Source: CAVVNP01 sp963800235 (GTDB lineage: Bacteria; Actinomycetota; Acidimicrobiia; Acidimicrobiales; Iamiaceae). Taken from it: a stretch of DNA of 64,000 bases. The stretch's first letter is position 1. Each line of letters begins with the position of its first letter. Location of the stretch: positions 682,001 to 746,000 of the forward strand of contig CAWDAD010000001.1 in the NCBI GenBank assembly GCA_963800235.1, in the 5' to 3' direction. Both the position numbers and the translations under genes were made by a program. The notes beneath the pieces are model-generated. The model worked only from the letters and a program-made list of their open reading frames with translations. It did no database searches and was not told the DNA's origin. Shown here piece after piece: positions 1 to 9,885 of this stretch.

Positions 1-1
1 C

Positions 2-463
2 GTGGAGCACCAGATCACCATCGACGCCGTCCACGAGGCGCTGCTGCCGTGGTGCTCCTACCTCGACTACGAGGCGGAGCCGACGGTGGTCTCGATGGCC
101 AACGTCGCCCATCTGGCCACCCGGGTCGAGGGGAGGCTGTCCGACCCGACGCCGTCGGTGCTCGAGCTGGTCGCGGCGCTCCACCCGACCCCGGCGGTCG
201 GCGGCGAACCCCGCGACCTGGCCCTGAAGCTCATCGACGAGCTCGAGGAGCTCGACCGGGGTCGGTTCGCCGGCCCGGTGGGCTGGGTCGACGGACGCGG
301 CAACGGCAGCTTCGCGGTGGGGATCCGCTGCGCAGAGGTCGACCGCCGCACCGCCCGCCTGTTCGCCGGGGTGGGGGTGGTGGCCGACTCCGACCCCGAG
401 GCCGAACTGGCCGAGACCCGGGCGAAGCTGCAGGCGCTGCTCACCGCCCTCGTGCAGCCCTAG
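2..463 (+). CDS. menF: Isochorismate synthase (MenF/EntC family), C-terminal part
   Basis: This is the last ~150 residues of a chorismate-binding enzyme that converts chorismate to isochorismate, the entry step to menaquinone. Visible family signatures are LHPTPAVGG (about residues 60-68 of the visible part), the G-P-V-G-W-x-D block near residue 91, and the end motif GVGVVADSDPEAELAET followed by the K-L-Q helix. The reading frame is open at the left edge, so the true start lies outside the window. menD, a menH-like gene, menA and menE follow within 5 kb, which supports the menaquinone role rather than a siderophore or anthranilate role. I see only the C-terminus, so the choice between isochorismate synthase and another chorismate-binding enzyme rests partly on context. 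Confidence 0.82.
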   Translation: MEHQITIDAVHEALLPWCSYLDYEAEPTVVSMANVAHLATRVEGRLSDPTPSVLELVAALHPTPAVGGEPRDLALKLIDELEELDRGRFAGPVGWVDGRGNGSFAVGIRCAEVDRRTARLFAGVGVVADSDPEAELAETRAKLQALLTALVQP

Positions 464-466
464 CGA

Positions 467-1039
467 TCAGGAGGAGGTCGGCGCCGCCCCACCGCCGGGT
501 GCGGGCCCGACCCCGGGGCGCTCGGCCCCGGTGGGAAGGTCGGCGGGCGGCCGGCAGTCGTCGATGCGCCAGTCGCCGTCCTCGTACACCCAGTCCTGGT
601 AGGGAGCGGTGCCGAGGCGCGACCCGTCGGCGCCGAGCAGCTGCGCCCGGGCCTGGCCCCGACCGTCGCGGACCCCCCGGGTGGTGACCTCACCGACCCC
701 GAGCGAGGACGCCTGCGAGCCGGCCTCGGCGCGCAGGGCCGCCTGCGCGCGGTCGAGCTCACGGGTGAACGCCGCCTCGCCGACCCGCTTCTTGCAGGCG
801 GTCGACAGGTAGTCGTAGACGCCGGCGGCGTCGCCGGTCACCAGGTCCCGGGTCGCCTGGCGGGCCGCCGAGGTCAGGCCGCTGGCGTCCTCGGTGTTGC
901 CGCTCACCCCGCCGCCCTCGCCGCAGCCTGCGACGAGCAGGACCAGCGCGACCATCGCCGTGGCGAGCCGCAGCCGGCGGCGGGCCCTCCTCACCGGCAG
1001 CGACCAGCGGGGCCGTGCGATCGACCCCGCTGGTGCCAC
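467..1039 (-). CDS. Secreted lipoprotein of unknown function (paralogue 1)
   Basis: A 190-residue protein with a basic N-terminus, a hydrophobic stretch and the lipobox L-V-A-G-C (about residues 35-39), so it is predicted to be exported and lipid-anchored on the outer face of the membrane. The mature part carries a charged helical region and the pattern Q-D-W-V-Y-E-D-G-D-W-R near the C-terminus, then a Pro/Gly-rich tail. It is a clear paralogue of the next upstream gene: both share a DLVTGDAAGVYDYLS/ILSDDAGGAYDYLT block, a C-K-K-R/C-K-K-K motif, an RAQLLG block and the WVYEDG/WVYQDG end. It begins 7 bases after the stop of that gene, so the pair is likely one transcript. The GTG start is the furthest upstream that keeps the signal peptide. 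Function unknown. Confidence 0.75.
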   Translation of the reverse strand: MAPAGSIARPRWSLPVRRARRRLRLATAMVALVLLVAGCGEGGGVSGNTEDASGLTSAARQATRDLVTGDAAGVYDYLSTACKKRVGEAAFTRELDRAQAALRAEAGSQASSLGVGEVTTRGVRDGRGQARAQLLGADGSRLGTAPYQDWVYEDGDWRIDDCRPPADLPTGAERPGVGPAPGGGAAPTSS

Positions 1040-1046
1040 CGCTCGC

Positions 1047-1688
1047 TCAGGACGAGAAGAGGTCGGAGAAGCTGTTGCCGATGTCGCTCAGCTGCGACAG
1101 GGCGCTGTCCAGGTCGGAGAACCCGGAGTAGTCGCTGAAGCCCGAGAAGTCGCTGAAGTTGGCGGAGAAGTCGCTGAAGCTGCCGCTGTCGGACGAGCCG
1201 GACGAGCCGGACGAACCCGACGTGCCCGACGAGCTCAGGTCGCAGCTCTTCGGGTGCCAGCTGCCGTCCTGGTACACCCACGCGTCGTAGCTGCCGGAGG
1301 TTCCGCCGATCGGCTTGCCGTCGCTGCCGAGCAGCTGGGCCCGGGACTCGCCCTCGCCGTTCTTCACGTTGCGGGTCTGCACGTCGCCGACCTTCAGGTT
1401 GGAGGCGTTCTTGCCGGCGAAGGCCTTGATGAGGTTGAGACCGGTCTTGACCACCGAGGAGAACTTGTCCTTGCTGATCTTCTTCTTGCAGTCCGCGGTC
1501 AGGTAGTCGTAGGCGCCCCCGGCGTCGTCACTCAGGATCCGCTCGGAGAAGTCCTTGGTGGCGGACTTCAGTCCGGCGGCGTCGTTGCTGGTGCCCTTGG
1601 CACCCCCGCCACCCCCGCTGCAGGCGGCGGCGATCACGAAGACCGCTGCGACGGACAGCGCGACGGCCGTGGACTTCATCCGGCTCAT
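1047..1688 (-). CDS. Secreted lipoprotein of unknown function (paralogue 2)
   Basis: A 213-residue lipoprotein: short basic N-terminus, hydrophobic core and lipobox I-A-A-A-C at residues 19-23, followed by a Ser/Gly linker. The mature domain is paralogous to the downstream gene (shared AYDYLTADCKKK, RAQLLGSDGKP and AWVYQDGSWHP blocks). The last ~65 residues are a low-complexity Ser/Gly/Phe/Asp tail with repeated S-D-F-S and S-G-S-S units, absent from the paralogue. The ATG is preceded by GGGAGGG five bases upstream, a good ribosome site. Tandem duplication is the simplest origin for the pair. Both retain conserved Cys residues that could form a disulfide. No function can be assigned from the sequence. 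Confidence 0.78.
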   Translation of the reverse strand: MSRMKSTAVALSVAAVFVIAAACSGGGGGAKGTSNDAAGLKSATKDFSERILSDDAGGAYDYLTADCKKKISKDKFSSVVKTGLNLIKAFAGKNASNLKVGDVQTRNVKNGEGESRAQLLGSDGKPIGGTSGSYDAWVYQDGSWHPKSCDLSSSGTSGSSGSSGSSDSGSFSDFSANFSDFSGFSDYSGFSDLDSALSQLSDIGNSFSDLFSS

Positions 1689-1785
1689 GGACCCTCCCGG
1701 GATCGTCTGACGAAGGCCCGATCATGCCAGGTCCGCAACGGCCCGGTGGCGGACCGCGGCGCGCTCGCCGCGCCACCGGAAGCGG

Positions 1786-3567
1786 TCAGCCGGCCTCGAC
1801 CGCGGCGGCGACGGCCGCGTGCAGCTCGTCGTGGACGGCGAGGTTGGCGTCGCGCTCGGTGCGGACGTGCAGCAGCCGCGTCCCGCCGTCGTGCAGCGCC
1901 TCACCGAGCGCCGCGTCGAGCTCGGCCGACGTCGTCGGGCGCCGGACCTCGACCCGGTGGGCGCCGGCCAGGACACCCAGGTCGACGCCGTGAGGCGTGC
2001 CGAACAGCTGCTCGAACCGCTCGTGGCCGAGCCGGGTGCGCTGGGGCAGGAAGGAGAAGATCCCGCCGCCGTCGTTGTCGACCACCACGATGGTGAGGTC
2101 GAGCCCTCGGCCGGCGAGGCCGAGCAGGCCGTTGGTGTCGTGCAGGAAGGCCACGTCGCCGATCAGCAGCACGGTGCGCCGCCCGCTGCCCGAGCGCCGG
2201 TTCGCGAGGGCGACCCCGACCGCGGTGGAGGTGACGCCGTCGATGCCGTTGGCGCCCCGGTTGGCGAGGACCCGGGCCGGGGTGTCGGGCGCGCCGAACC
2301 ACTCGACGTCGCGGACCGGCATCGACGAGGACACGACCAGGTCGACCCCGTCGCCGGGCGCCGACGCCGCCACCCGGGTCAGGGTGCGGGCCACCGCCGG
2401 TTCGGTCGGCTCCTCGTGGGCGTCGAGCACCCGGTCGATGGCGCCCTGGACGGCCGCCTCGGCACCGCGCCAGGCCGGCCCCCACCCCGGATCGCACCGA
2501 TCCGCCACCAGCGCGACCAGCGCGGCGATCCAGCCGTCGACCGGACCGATCAGGTCGAGGCCGACCGAGCGGTCCGGATCGACCAGCCGGCCCGACGGGC
2601 GGGCCGCCAGCTCGAGCGCGGCCGAGCGGGCCACCCACTGCCCCAGCACCTTCGACGCCGGACGCGCCCCGGACCACACCACCACCGTCGGCAGGTGCTC
2701 GTCGGCGAAGGGGGTGCGGAGCAGGGCGTCGAAGCCGGCCACGACAGGGCCCGCCCCCGGCACCGACGCCGGACGCCCCGACGCGGCGCGGAGGCCGCTG
2801 CGGGGATCGGCGAGCACCGGCCAGCCGAGCGACCGGGCCAGCTCCAGCACCTCGGCGGCACCGTCGGCGCCGGCCACCACGACCCCCCGCACGGGGCCGT
2901 CGCCGAGCAGCTCCGGGTGGATCTCCACCGGGTGCTCGACCGGGGCCGCGGCGGGCCGCTCGAGCCAGGGTCGCCCGGCCGGCCGACCTTCGGGCAGGGG
3001 GCGGGGCTCGCCCACGAGCGGCTCCCGGAACGCCAGGTCGAGGTGCACCGGGCCGGGTCCGGCGGTCGACGCCGGACCGCGGGCCTCGACCACCGAACGG
3101 GCGGCCAGGTGGCGCCAGCTCGCACGCTCGTCCCACGAGGGGACGCCGGGCTGGCAGAACCACCGGGTGGCGGGTCCGTAGAGCCGGGTCTGGTCGACGG
3201 TCTGCGGCGCCCCGACGTCGTGCAGCTCGGGCGGCCGGTCGGCGGTGCAGGCGATCAGCCCGACCCCGGCCTGGTGCGCCTCGACGACCGCCGGGTGCAG
3301 CTCGACCGCAGCGGTGCCGCTGCTCGTGACCACCACCGCCAGACCGCCGGCCAGGCCGATGCCGAGGGCCACGAAGGCGGCGGATCGCTCGTCGTGGTGC
3401 ACGTGGACGGCCAGGCGCCCGTCGGCGGCCACCGCCACGGCGAGCGGGGTCGAGCGCGACCCGGGGGCGACCACCGCGTCGGTGACCCCGCCGCGGACCC
3501 ACTCGTCGACGAGGGTGGCGCAGAAGGTGGCGGCGACGTCCTCGGGGGGTGGGGCGGCCTCGCTCAC
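1786..3567 (-). CDS. menD: MenD, SEPHCHC synthase
   Basis: Thiamine-diphosphate enzyme that adds 2-oxoglutarate to isochorismate, giving SEPHCHC, the second dedicated step of menaquinone synthesis; cytosolic. The 593-residue product has the N-terminal Pyr domain (TLVDEWVRGGV, then APGSRSTPLAVAVAADGRL, where the RST and HHDERSAAFVALG residues are characteristic of MenD) and a C-terminal PP domain with the ThDP motif G-D-V-A-F-L-H-D-T-N-G-L-L ... V-V-V-D-N-D-G-G-G (about residues 465-500). The GTG at 3567 was chosen because the conserved N-terminus starts just after it; the frame stays open far upstream only because it runs antisense to the next gene. It is divergent from the menH-like gene, with a 22-bp tandem repeat in the shared upstream region. 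Confidence 0.95.
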   Translation of the reverse strand: MSEAAPPPEDVAATFCATLVDEWVRGGVTDAVVAPGSRSTPLAVAVAADGRLAVHVHHDERSAAFVALGIGLAGGLAVVVTSSGTAAVELHPAVVEAHQAGVGLIACTADRPPELHDVGAPQTVDQTRLYGPATRWFCQPGVPSWDERASWRHLAARSVVEARGPASTAGPGPVHLDLAFREPLVGEPRPLPEGRPAGRPWLERPAAAPVEHPVEIHPELLGDGPVRGVVVAGADGAAEVLELARSLGWPVLADPRSGLRAASGRPASVPGAGPVVAGFDALLRTPFADEHLPTVVVWSGARPASKVLGQWVARSAALELAARPSGRLVDPDRSVGLDLIGPVDGWIAALVALVADRCDPGWGPAWRGAEAAVQGAIDRVLDAHEEPTEPAVARTLTRVAASAPGDGVDLVVSSSMPVRDVEWFGAPDTPARVLANRGANGIDGVTSTAVGVALANRRSGSGRRTVLLIGDVAFLHDTNGLLGLAGRGLDLTIVVVDNDGGGIFSFLPQRTRLGHERFEQLFGTPHGVDLGVLAGAHRVEVRRPTTSAELDAALGEALHDGGTRLLHVRTERDANLAVHDELHAAVAAAVEAG

Positions 3568-3608
3568 GGCGGAGCAGCGTACGGGGACCCCGCCCGCCGG
3601 CCGCCGCC

Positions 3609-3696
3609 GTGCGATCCTGCCCCCGTCGCCGTACGACCATGCCCCCGTCGCCGTGCGACCATGCCCCCGTCGTCGTGCGACCATGCCGCCGTGCCC
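3609..3696. repeat. 22-bp tandem repeat, four copies, between menD and the menH-like gene
   Basis: Four head-to-tail copies with the same phase: the GCGAYC core recurs at 3611, 3633, 3655 and 3677, exactly 22 bases apart. Copies 2-4 carry GCGACCATGCC (copy 2 has ACGACC); copy 1 is diverged (GATCCTGCC). The array fills most of the divergent promoter space and places a potential ATG in three copies, two of them out of frame with each other because 22 is not a multiple of three. It therefore obscures the true start of the plus-strand gene. Confidence 0.85.
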
Positions 3697-4461
3697 GCTG
3701 ACCTGGCCGCCGTCCGTCGGGGGGCCGGACGGCGACTCGTCCTGGTGCACGGCTTCACGCAGACCCACGCCTCGTGGACGGGCGTCGCCGAGGACCTGGC
3801 GACCGACCACGAGGTCGTCGCCGTCGACCTGCCGGGCCACGGGGGGTCCGGCGCCCTCCGGGCCGACCTGTGGCGTTCGGCCGACCTGGTCGGCGAGGCC
3901 GGCGGGGCCGCCACCTACGTCGGGTACTCCCTGGGGGCGCGCACCTGCCTGCACCTCGCCCTGCGGCGACCCGATCTGGTCGAGCGGCTCGTCCTGCTCG
4001 GCGGCACCGCCGGCATCGACGACACCGCCGCGCGGGACGAGCGGCGACGGGCCGACGACGACCTGGCCTCGTCGATCGAGCGGGACGGCGTCGATGCCTT
4101 CCTCGATCGGTGGCTCGCCCTCCCGCTCTTCGCCGGCCTGCCCGCCGAGCAGCGGTCCGGCGCCGCGTTCGACGAGCGGCGGGCCAACACCGCCGCCGGG
4201 CTGGCGGCCAGCCTCCGCGACGCCGGGACCGGCACCCAGGCGCCGCTGTGGGACCGGCTGGGCGAGCTGCGCGCGCCGGTGCTGGTCCTGGCCGGGTCGC
4301 GTGACGAGAAGTTCACCACGCTCGGGCGGCGACTGGCCGCCGGGGTCGGCCCCGGCTCGCGGTTCGAGGCGGTCCCGGGGGCCGGCCACGCCGCCCACCT
4401 GGAGCGACCGGCGGCGTTCGTGACGATCCTGCGCGCCTGGCTCGCCGCCACCGGCGGCTGA
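3691..4461 (+). CDS. menH: Alpha/beta hydrolase, MenH-like (SHCHC synthase candidate)
   Basis: An alpha/beta-hydrolase of about 256 residues. Seen: oxyanion-loop motif VLVHGFTQTHASW (about residues 14-26), nucleophile elbow G-Y-S-L-G (about 78-82) and a C-terminal catalytic His in GAGHAAHLERP. MenH removes pyruvate from SEPHCHC to give SHCHC, and the G-F-T-Q-T/S-x-x-S-W signature plus the position between menD and menA fits that role. The start is uncertain: I prefer GTG 3691 because the ATG at 3661 lies inside the 22-bp repeat array; starting at 3661 would add 10 residues. It converges on menA with a 39-base gap. MenH proteins are hard to separate from other hydrolases by sequence, so the exact reaction rests on context. 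Confidence 0.82.
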   Translation: MPADLAAVRRGAGRRLVLVHGFTQTHASWTGVAEDLATDHEVVAVDLPGHGGSGALRADLWRSADLVGEAGGAATYVGYSLGARTCLHLALRRPDLVERLVLLGGTAGIDDTAARDERRRADDDLASSIERDGVDAFLDRWLALPLFAGLPAEQRSGAAFDERRANTAAGLAASLRDAGTGTQAPLWDRLGELRAPVLVLAGSRDEKFTTLGRRLAAGVGPGSRFEAVPGAGHAAHLERPAAFVTILRAWLAATGG

Positions 4462-4500
4462 CCCCGACCGGTGGAGCGCCGGCGTCCGTCGGTGCCGGGC

Positions 4501-5427
4501 TCAGCCGGAGAGGGCGATGCCGAGGGCCAGGAGCACGCCGAAGGCGAGCTGGACCTGACCGGTGCGGACCAGCACCGGCACGAGCATGGGCCCGCGGGCG
4601 CCCTGCAGCACTTGGAGCACCGGCCGCTGGGCCAGGAGCAGGGCGAGCAGGGCGATGGCGCCGATCGGACGCTCGCCCAGGCCGCAGACGAAGGGGATCG
4701 CCACGAACGGCAGCACCACCAGCACGGTGTAGAGCGCCCGGGTGCGGGCGTCGCCGAGGCGCACGGCGAGGGTCCGCTTGCCGACCCGGCTGTCGCCGGG
4801 GATGTCGCGCAGGTTGTTCACCACCAGCAGGGCGGTGGCGAGCATCCCGACAGGAATCGACGCCGCCAGCGACAGCCCGGTGAGCCGCTCGGTCTGCACG
4901 TAGGTCGACCCGGCGGTGGCCACGACCCCGAAGAACACGAACACGAACAGCTCGCCGAAGCCGGCGTACCCGTACGGCCGGGACCCGCCCGTGTAGAACC
5001 AGCCGGCGGCCATGGCCAGCCCCCCCACCACCAGCAGCTGCCACCCCACCGCGGCGGCCAGGGCCAGCCCGGCCAGGCCGGCCACGCCGAAGCCGGCGAG
5101 GGCCGCCCGCTTGACCGCCCCGGGGCGGGCCAGGCGCTGGCCGACCAGCCGCGTGGGACCGACGCGGTGCTCGTCGTCGTCGGTGCCCCGGATGCCGTCG
5201 CTGTAGTCGTTGGCGTAGTTGGTGGCGACCTGCAGGGCCAGGGCCACCACCATGGCCGCCACCGCCCGCCAGAGCACCAGCCCGCCTCGCACCTCCCCCA
5301 CCGCGCAGGCGGTGCCGACCAGCACCGGCACCACCGCGGCCGGCAGGGTCCGGGGGCGGGCGCCGGCGACCCACAGCCGCAACGGGGTCGATCCCGGCTC
5401 GGCCGCAGGGGTGCTGGGCTCGGTCAT
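4501..5427 (-). CDS. menA: MenA, 1,4-dihydroxy-2-naphthoate polyprenyltransferase
   Basis: Integral-membrane UbiA-family prenyltransferase that attaches the isoprenoid tail to DHNA, giving demethylmenaquinone. The 308-residue product shows the first Asp-rich motif N-D-Y-S-D-G (about residues 70-75, in QVATNYANDYSDGIRGTDDD) and the second motif NNLRDIPGDSRVGKRTLAVRLG (about 205-226), both typical of MenA, with about eight to nine hydrophobic helices between and after them. ATG 5427 was chosen as the start directly before the conserved N-terminal part (LRLWVAGARPRTLPAAVVPVLVG). It is divergent from menE, separated by 104 bases. GC3 and codon use match the neighbours. Confidence 0.96.
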   Translation of the reverse strand: MTEPSTPAAEPGSTPLRLWVAGARPRTLPAAVVPVLVGTACAVGEVRGGLVLWRAVAAMVVALALQVATNYANDYSDGIRGTDDDEHRVGPTRLVGQRLARPGAVKRAALAGFGVAGLAGLALAAAVGWQLLVVGGLAMAAGWFYTGGSRPYGYAGFGELFVFVFFGVVATAGSTYVQTERLTGLSLAASIPVGMLATALLVVNNLRDIPGDSRVGKRTLAVRLGDARTRALYTVLVVLPFVAIPFVCGLGERPIGAIALLALLLAQRPVLQVLQGARGPMLVPVLVRTGQVQLAFGVLLALGIALSG

Positions 5428-5519
5428 CGCCGCAGTCTCCACCACCGCACCGCCGCCGGGGGAACCGGCGGACCCGCCCCGTCGCCCCTTGCGGCCCCCT
5501 CGCCAGCGGCGCGTGACCG

Positions 5520-5525
5520 TACCGT
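5520..5525 (+). promoter_or_regulatory. -10 element of menE (leaderless)
   Basis: TACCGT ends six bases before the GTG start of menE at 5532. With a start point about seven bases after the hexamer the mRNA would begin at or next to the start codon, and no Shine-Dalgarno sequence is present. No convincing -35 is visible. The same arrangement recurs at several other genes in the window. Confidence 0.5.
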
Positions 5526-5531
5526 GGGCCG

Positions 5532-6659
5532 GTGGCCTCCCTCGTCGCCCTCGACCTGCCGCTCGGCCGGCGGTTCGTCGAGGAGCTGCGCCAGATCTGG
5601 CAGGACGGCGACGCCGCGCTGCCGGTCGACCAGCGGCTCCCGCCCCCCGCCCAGCGCCAGCTCGTCGACCGCCTGGCGCCCGCCGCGGTGGTCGACGGCA
5701 CGGGACGGGCGCCGCGACCCGACGGCCGGCCGGTCGAGGCCGGCGATGCGGTCGTGGTGGCCACCAGCGGGTCGAGCGGCGAGCCCAAGGGCGTCGTGCT
5801 GACCCACCAGGCACTGGCCGCCCACGCCGAGGCCGTCCACCGCCGCCTCCACGTCGATCCCGCAGCCGATCGGTGGCTCGCCTGCCTGCCCCCTGCCCAC
5901 GTCGGCGGCCTCGGGGTCGTGATCCGGGCGGTGCTCACCGGCACCCCGCTCGACCTGCTGCCGACCTTCGAGGCCGAGGCGGTCGCCGGCTGGGCCGTGC
6001 AGCACCGCGGCCACGGCCTCACCTCGCTCGTGGTCACCGCCCTCGACCGGATCGATCCGTCCCCGTTGCGGTGGGTCGTGCTCGGCGGCTCGGGGGATCC
6101 GGCGGCGACGTCGCGGCCGGCCAACGTGGTCCACACCTACGGCCTGAGCGAGTCCGGCGGGGGTGTGGTCTACGAGGGGCGACCGCTCGATGGCATCGAG
6201 GTCCGCACCGTCGACGGCCAGATCCAGCTCCGGGGGGCGGCGCTGCTCCGGGCCTACCGCGACGGCACCGACCCCAAGGACGCCGAAGGCTGGTTGCCGA
6301 CCGGCGACCTCGGCGCGGTCGACCCCGGGACCGGCTGCCTCTCGGTCGACGGTCGGGCGGGCGAGCTCATCGTGACCGGCGGGGAGAACGTGTGGCCGGC
6401 GCAGGTCGAGCCGGTGCTGGCCGCCCACCCCTCGGTGGCGGAGGTGGCGGTCACCGGTCGGGACGACCCCGAGTGGGGCCAGCGGGTCGTGGCCTGGGTG
6501 GTGGTCCGCGACGGGGCGGCGACGCCGAGCCTGGCCGACCTCCGGGCGGTGGCCAAGGCCGAGCTACCGGCCCACGCCGCGCCCCGGGAGGTCGTGGTGG
6601 TCGACGCCCTGCCCCGGACCGCCCTCGGCAAGGTCCGGCGGTCCCGGCTGACCGGCTGA
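5532..6659 (+). CDS. menE: MenE, o-succinylbenzoate-CoA ligase
   Basis: AMP-forming acyl-CoA ligase that activates o-succinylbenzoate in menaquinone synthesis. Adenylation signatures are clear: P-loop ATSGSSGEPKG (residues 77-87), the Y-G-L-S-E-S-G-G-G motif (about 197-205), T-G-D-L-G-A-V-D (about 257-264), and the C-terminal lysine in R-T-A-L-G-K-V-R-R. At 375 residues it is shorter than general acyl-CoA ligases (about 500) but matches the compact actinobacterial MenE form. GTG 5532 is supported by the -10 hexamer six bases upstream (leaderless). It lies next to menA and menH and shares a divergent region with menA, consistent with one biosynthetic set. Confidence 0.92.
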   Translation: MASLVALDLPLGRRFVEELRQIWQDGDAALPVDQRLPPPAQRQLVDRLAPAAVVDGTGRAPRPDGRPVEAGDAVVVATSGSSGEPKGVVLTHQALAAHAEAVHRRLHVDPAADRWLACLPPAHVGGLGVVIRAVLTGTPLDLLPTFEAEAVAGWAVQHRGHGLTSLVVTALDRIDPSPLRWVVLGGSGDPAATSRPANVVHTYGLSESGGGVVYEGRPLDGIEVRTVDGQIQLRGAALLRAYRDGTDPKDAEGWLPTGDLGAVDPGTGCLSVDGRAGELIVTGGENVWPAQVEPVLAAHPSVAEVAVTGRDDPEWGQRVVAWVVVRDGAATPSLADLRAVAKAELPAHAAPREVVVVDALPRTALGKVRRSRLTG

Positions 6660-6687
6660 CGGTGGCCGCGGCTCGGACGGCTCCCGC

Positions 6688-7122
6688 TCAGCGACCGTGG
6701 GCGATGTAGTCGTGCAGGACCTCGGTCTCCTGCTCGAGGTCGGCGATGCGGTCCCGGACCACGTCGCCGATGCTCACCAGCCCGGCCAGGCGCCCGTCGA
6801 CCACGACCGGGATGTGGCGGATCCGACGGCTGGTCATGATGCTCATGAGCTGGTCGACGGTGGTGCCCGGCTCGCAGGTGACCACGTCGGTGGTCATCAG
6901 CTCGGAGGCCGGCAGGTCGAGGACGGCTGCGCCCTGCTCCGCCAGCGCGCGGACGATGTCGCGCTCGGACAGCACCCCGTCGATGTGCCGACCGTCGGCG
7001 GTGACGACCACGGCGCCGATGCGGCACTCGGTCAGCCGGGCCACCACGGCACCGGTCGAGTCGTCGGGCCGGGCGGTCACCACCTCGTCGCCCTTCACCG
7101 CCAGCAGTCCACGGACGTGCAT
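6688..7122 (-). CDS. Tandem CBS-domain protein
   Basis: A 144-residue protein composed of two CBS motifs (about residues 8-65 and 75-132), with the typical end pattern R-R-I-R-H-I-P-V-V-V-D-G-R-L-A-G-L-V-S-I-G-D-V-V in the second one. Such stand-alone pairs bind adenine nucleotides and act as energy sensors or as partners of other proteins. ATG 7122 has a strong AGGAGG ribosome site seven bases upstream. It is convergent with menE (28-base gap) and divergent from the DUF255 gene; neither relation reveals the partner. No catalytic domain is attached. Confidence 0.88.
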   Translation of the reverse strand: MHVRGLLAVKGDEVVTARPDDSTGAVVARLTECRIGAVVVTADGRHIDGVLSERDIVRALAEQGAAVLDLPASELMTTDVVTCEPGTTVDQLMSIMTSRRIRHIPVVVDGRLAGLVSIGDVVRDRIADLEQETEVLHDYIAHGR

Positions 7123-7241
7123 CGGTCGCCTCCTCGACGTCGATCGGTCGGGTGACCGCCCATGCTGCCAGCTCCGGCACCGGCGCGCTCGCGCACGGCG
7201 GGTGGGCGGCCGCGCTCGTCGGGGCGACGGGGAGCGGCCCC

Positions 7242-7247
7242 TACGGT
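7242..7247 (+). promoter_or_regulatory. -10 element of the DUF255 gene (leaderless)
   Basis: TACGGT followed by six bases and then GTG 7254. This decides the start: upstream in-frame start codons would lie before the transcription start. Confidence 0.5.
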
Positions 7248-7253
7248 GGCAGC

Positions 7254-9237
<1,984 letters not shown>

Positions 9238-9245
<8 letters not shown>

Positions 9246-9852
9246 GCTGCCAGCCGCCGCGGTGGACCACCGCGGCGAGCTCCGGGCGGGGACGGCCCGC
9301 GGACCGCCCCGGCCGGTCGGCGGCGGGGTCGGGGTGGCCGACGGCGACGGTGCCGACGGTCCGCCAGCCGGACGGGACGTCGAGCGCGGCCAGCACCGCC
9401 GGCTCGTGGTCGAACACGCCGAAGAAGCAGGCCCCGAGCCCGGCGTCGACGGCACCGAGCAGCAGCGCCTCCGCGGCCATGCCGCCGTCGACGAACCAGT
9501 ACGGCACCGGCCAGGCGGCGGGGCCTCGACCGAGGCCGGACGCCGCCTTGTCGGCCTCGGCGTAGCGGTCGACGTAGGCCGCCGGCGACGCCAGCACCAG
9601 CACCAGCACCGGTGCCGCCAGCAGGCCGGGCCAGCCGAAGCGGTCGCGGGCCGGCCCGACCGGCAGGGTGACGTCCCAGTAGCGGGCCGTCTCGCCGCCG
9701 GTCAGCACCACGAAGACCCGCCCGTCGGCGTTGCCGGCGGCGGGGGCCCGACGGGCCAGGTCGAGCAGGCCGTCGACCACCCGGTCCTCGACGGGCTCGG
9801 CGGTGAACGCCCGGACCATGCGCCGTCGGCGCACCGCCTCGCTCAGGTCCAC
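9238..9852 (-). CDS. Nitroreductase-family FMN oxidoreductase
   Basis: A 204-residue nitroreductase-fold protein. The N-terminal R-R-R-R-M-V-R-A-F-T pattern with D-G-L-L-D-L-A-R-R-A-P-A-A-G-N (about residues 28-42) is the FMN-phosphate-binding start of the family, and the G-A-V-D-A-G-L-G-A-C-F-F-G block (about 133-145) matches the dimer/FMN core. Family members reduce nitro compounds, flavins or quinones with NAD(P)H; the substrate cannot be told here. The 3' end overlaps the convergent DUF255 gene by 8 bases. A second nitroreductase lies at 61288-61977 but is not closely similar. Confidence 0.88.
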
Positions 9853-9885
9853 GTCACGCCCGGCGCCGCGACCGGACGGCGGGGG

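Noticed and set aside
1819..4461. Very long open frames lying opposite or across real genes (for example 880 codons over menD, and others over ileS, murB-murG and the moxR operon)
   Set aside because: In DNA of this GC content stop codons are rare in several frames. Only the frames with high third-position GC and recognisable family motifs were kept.
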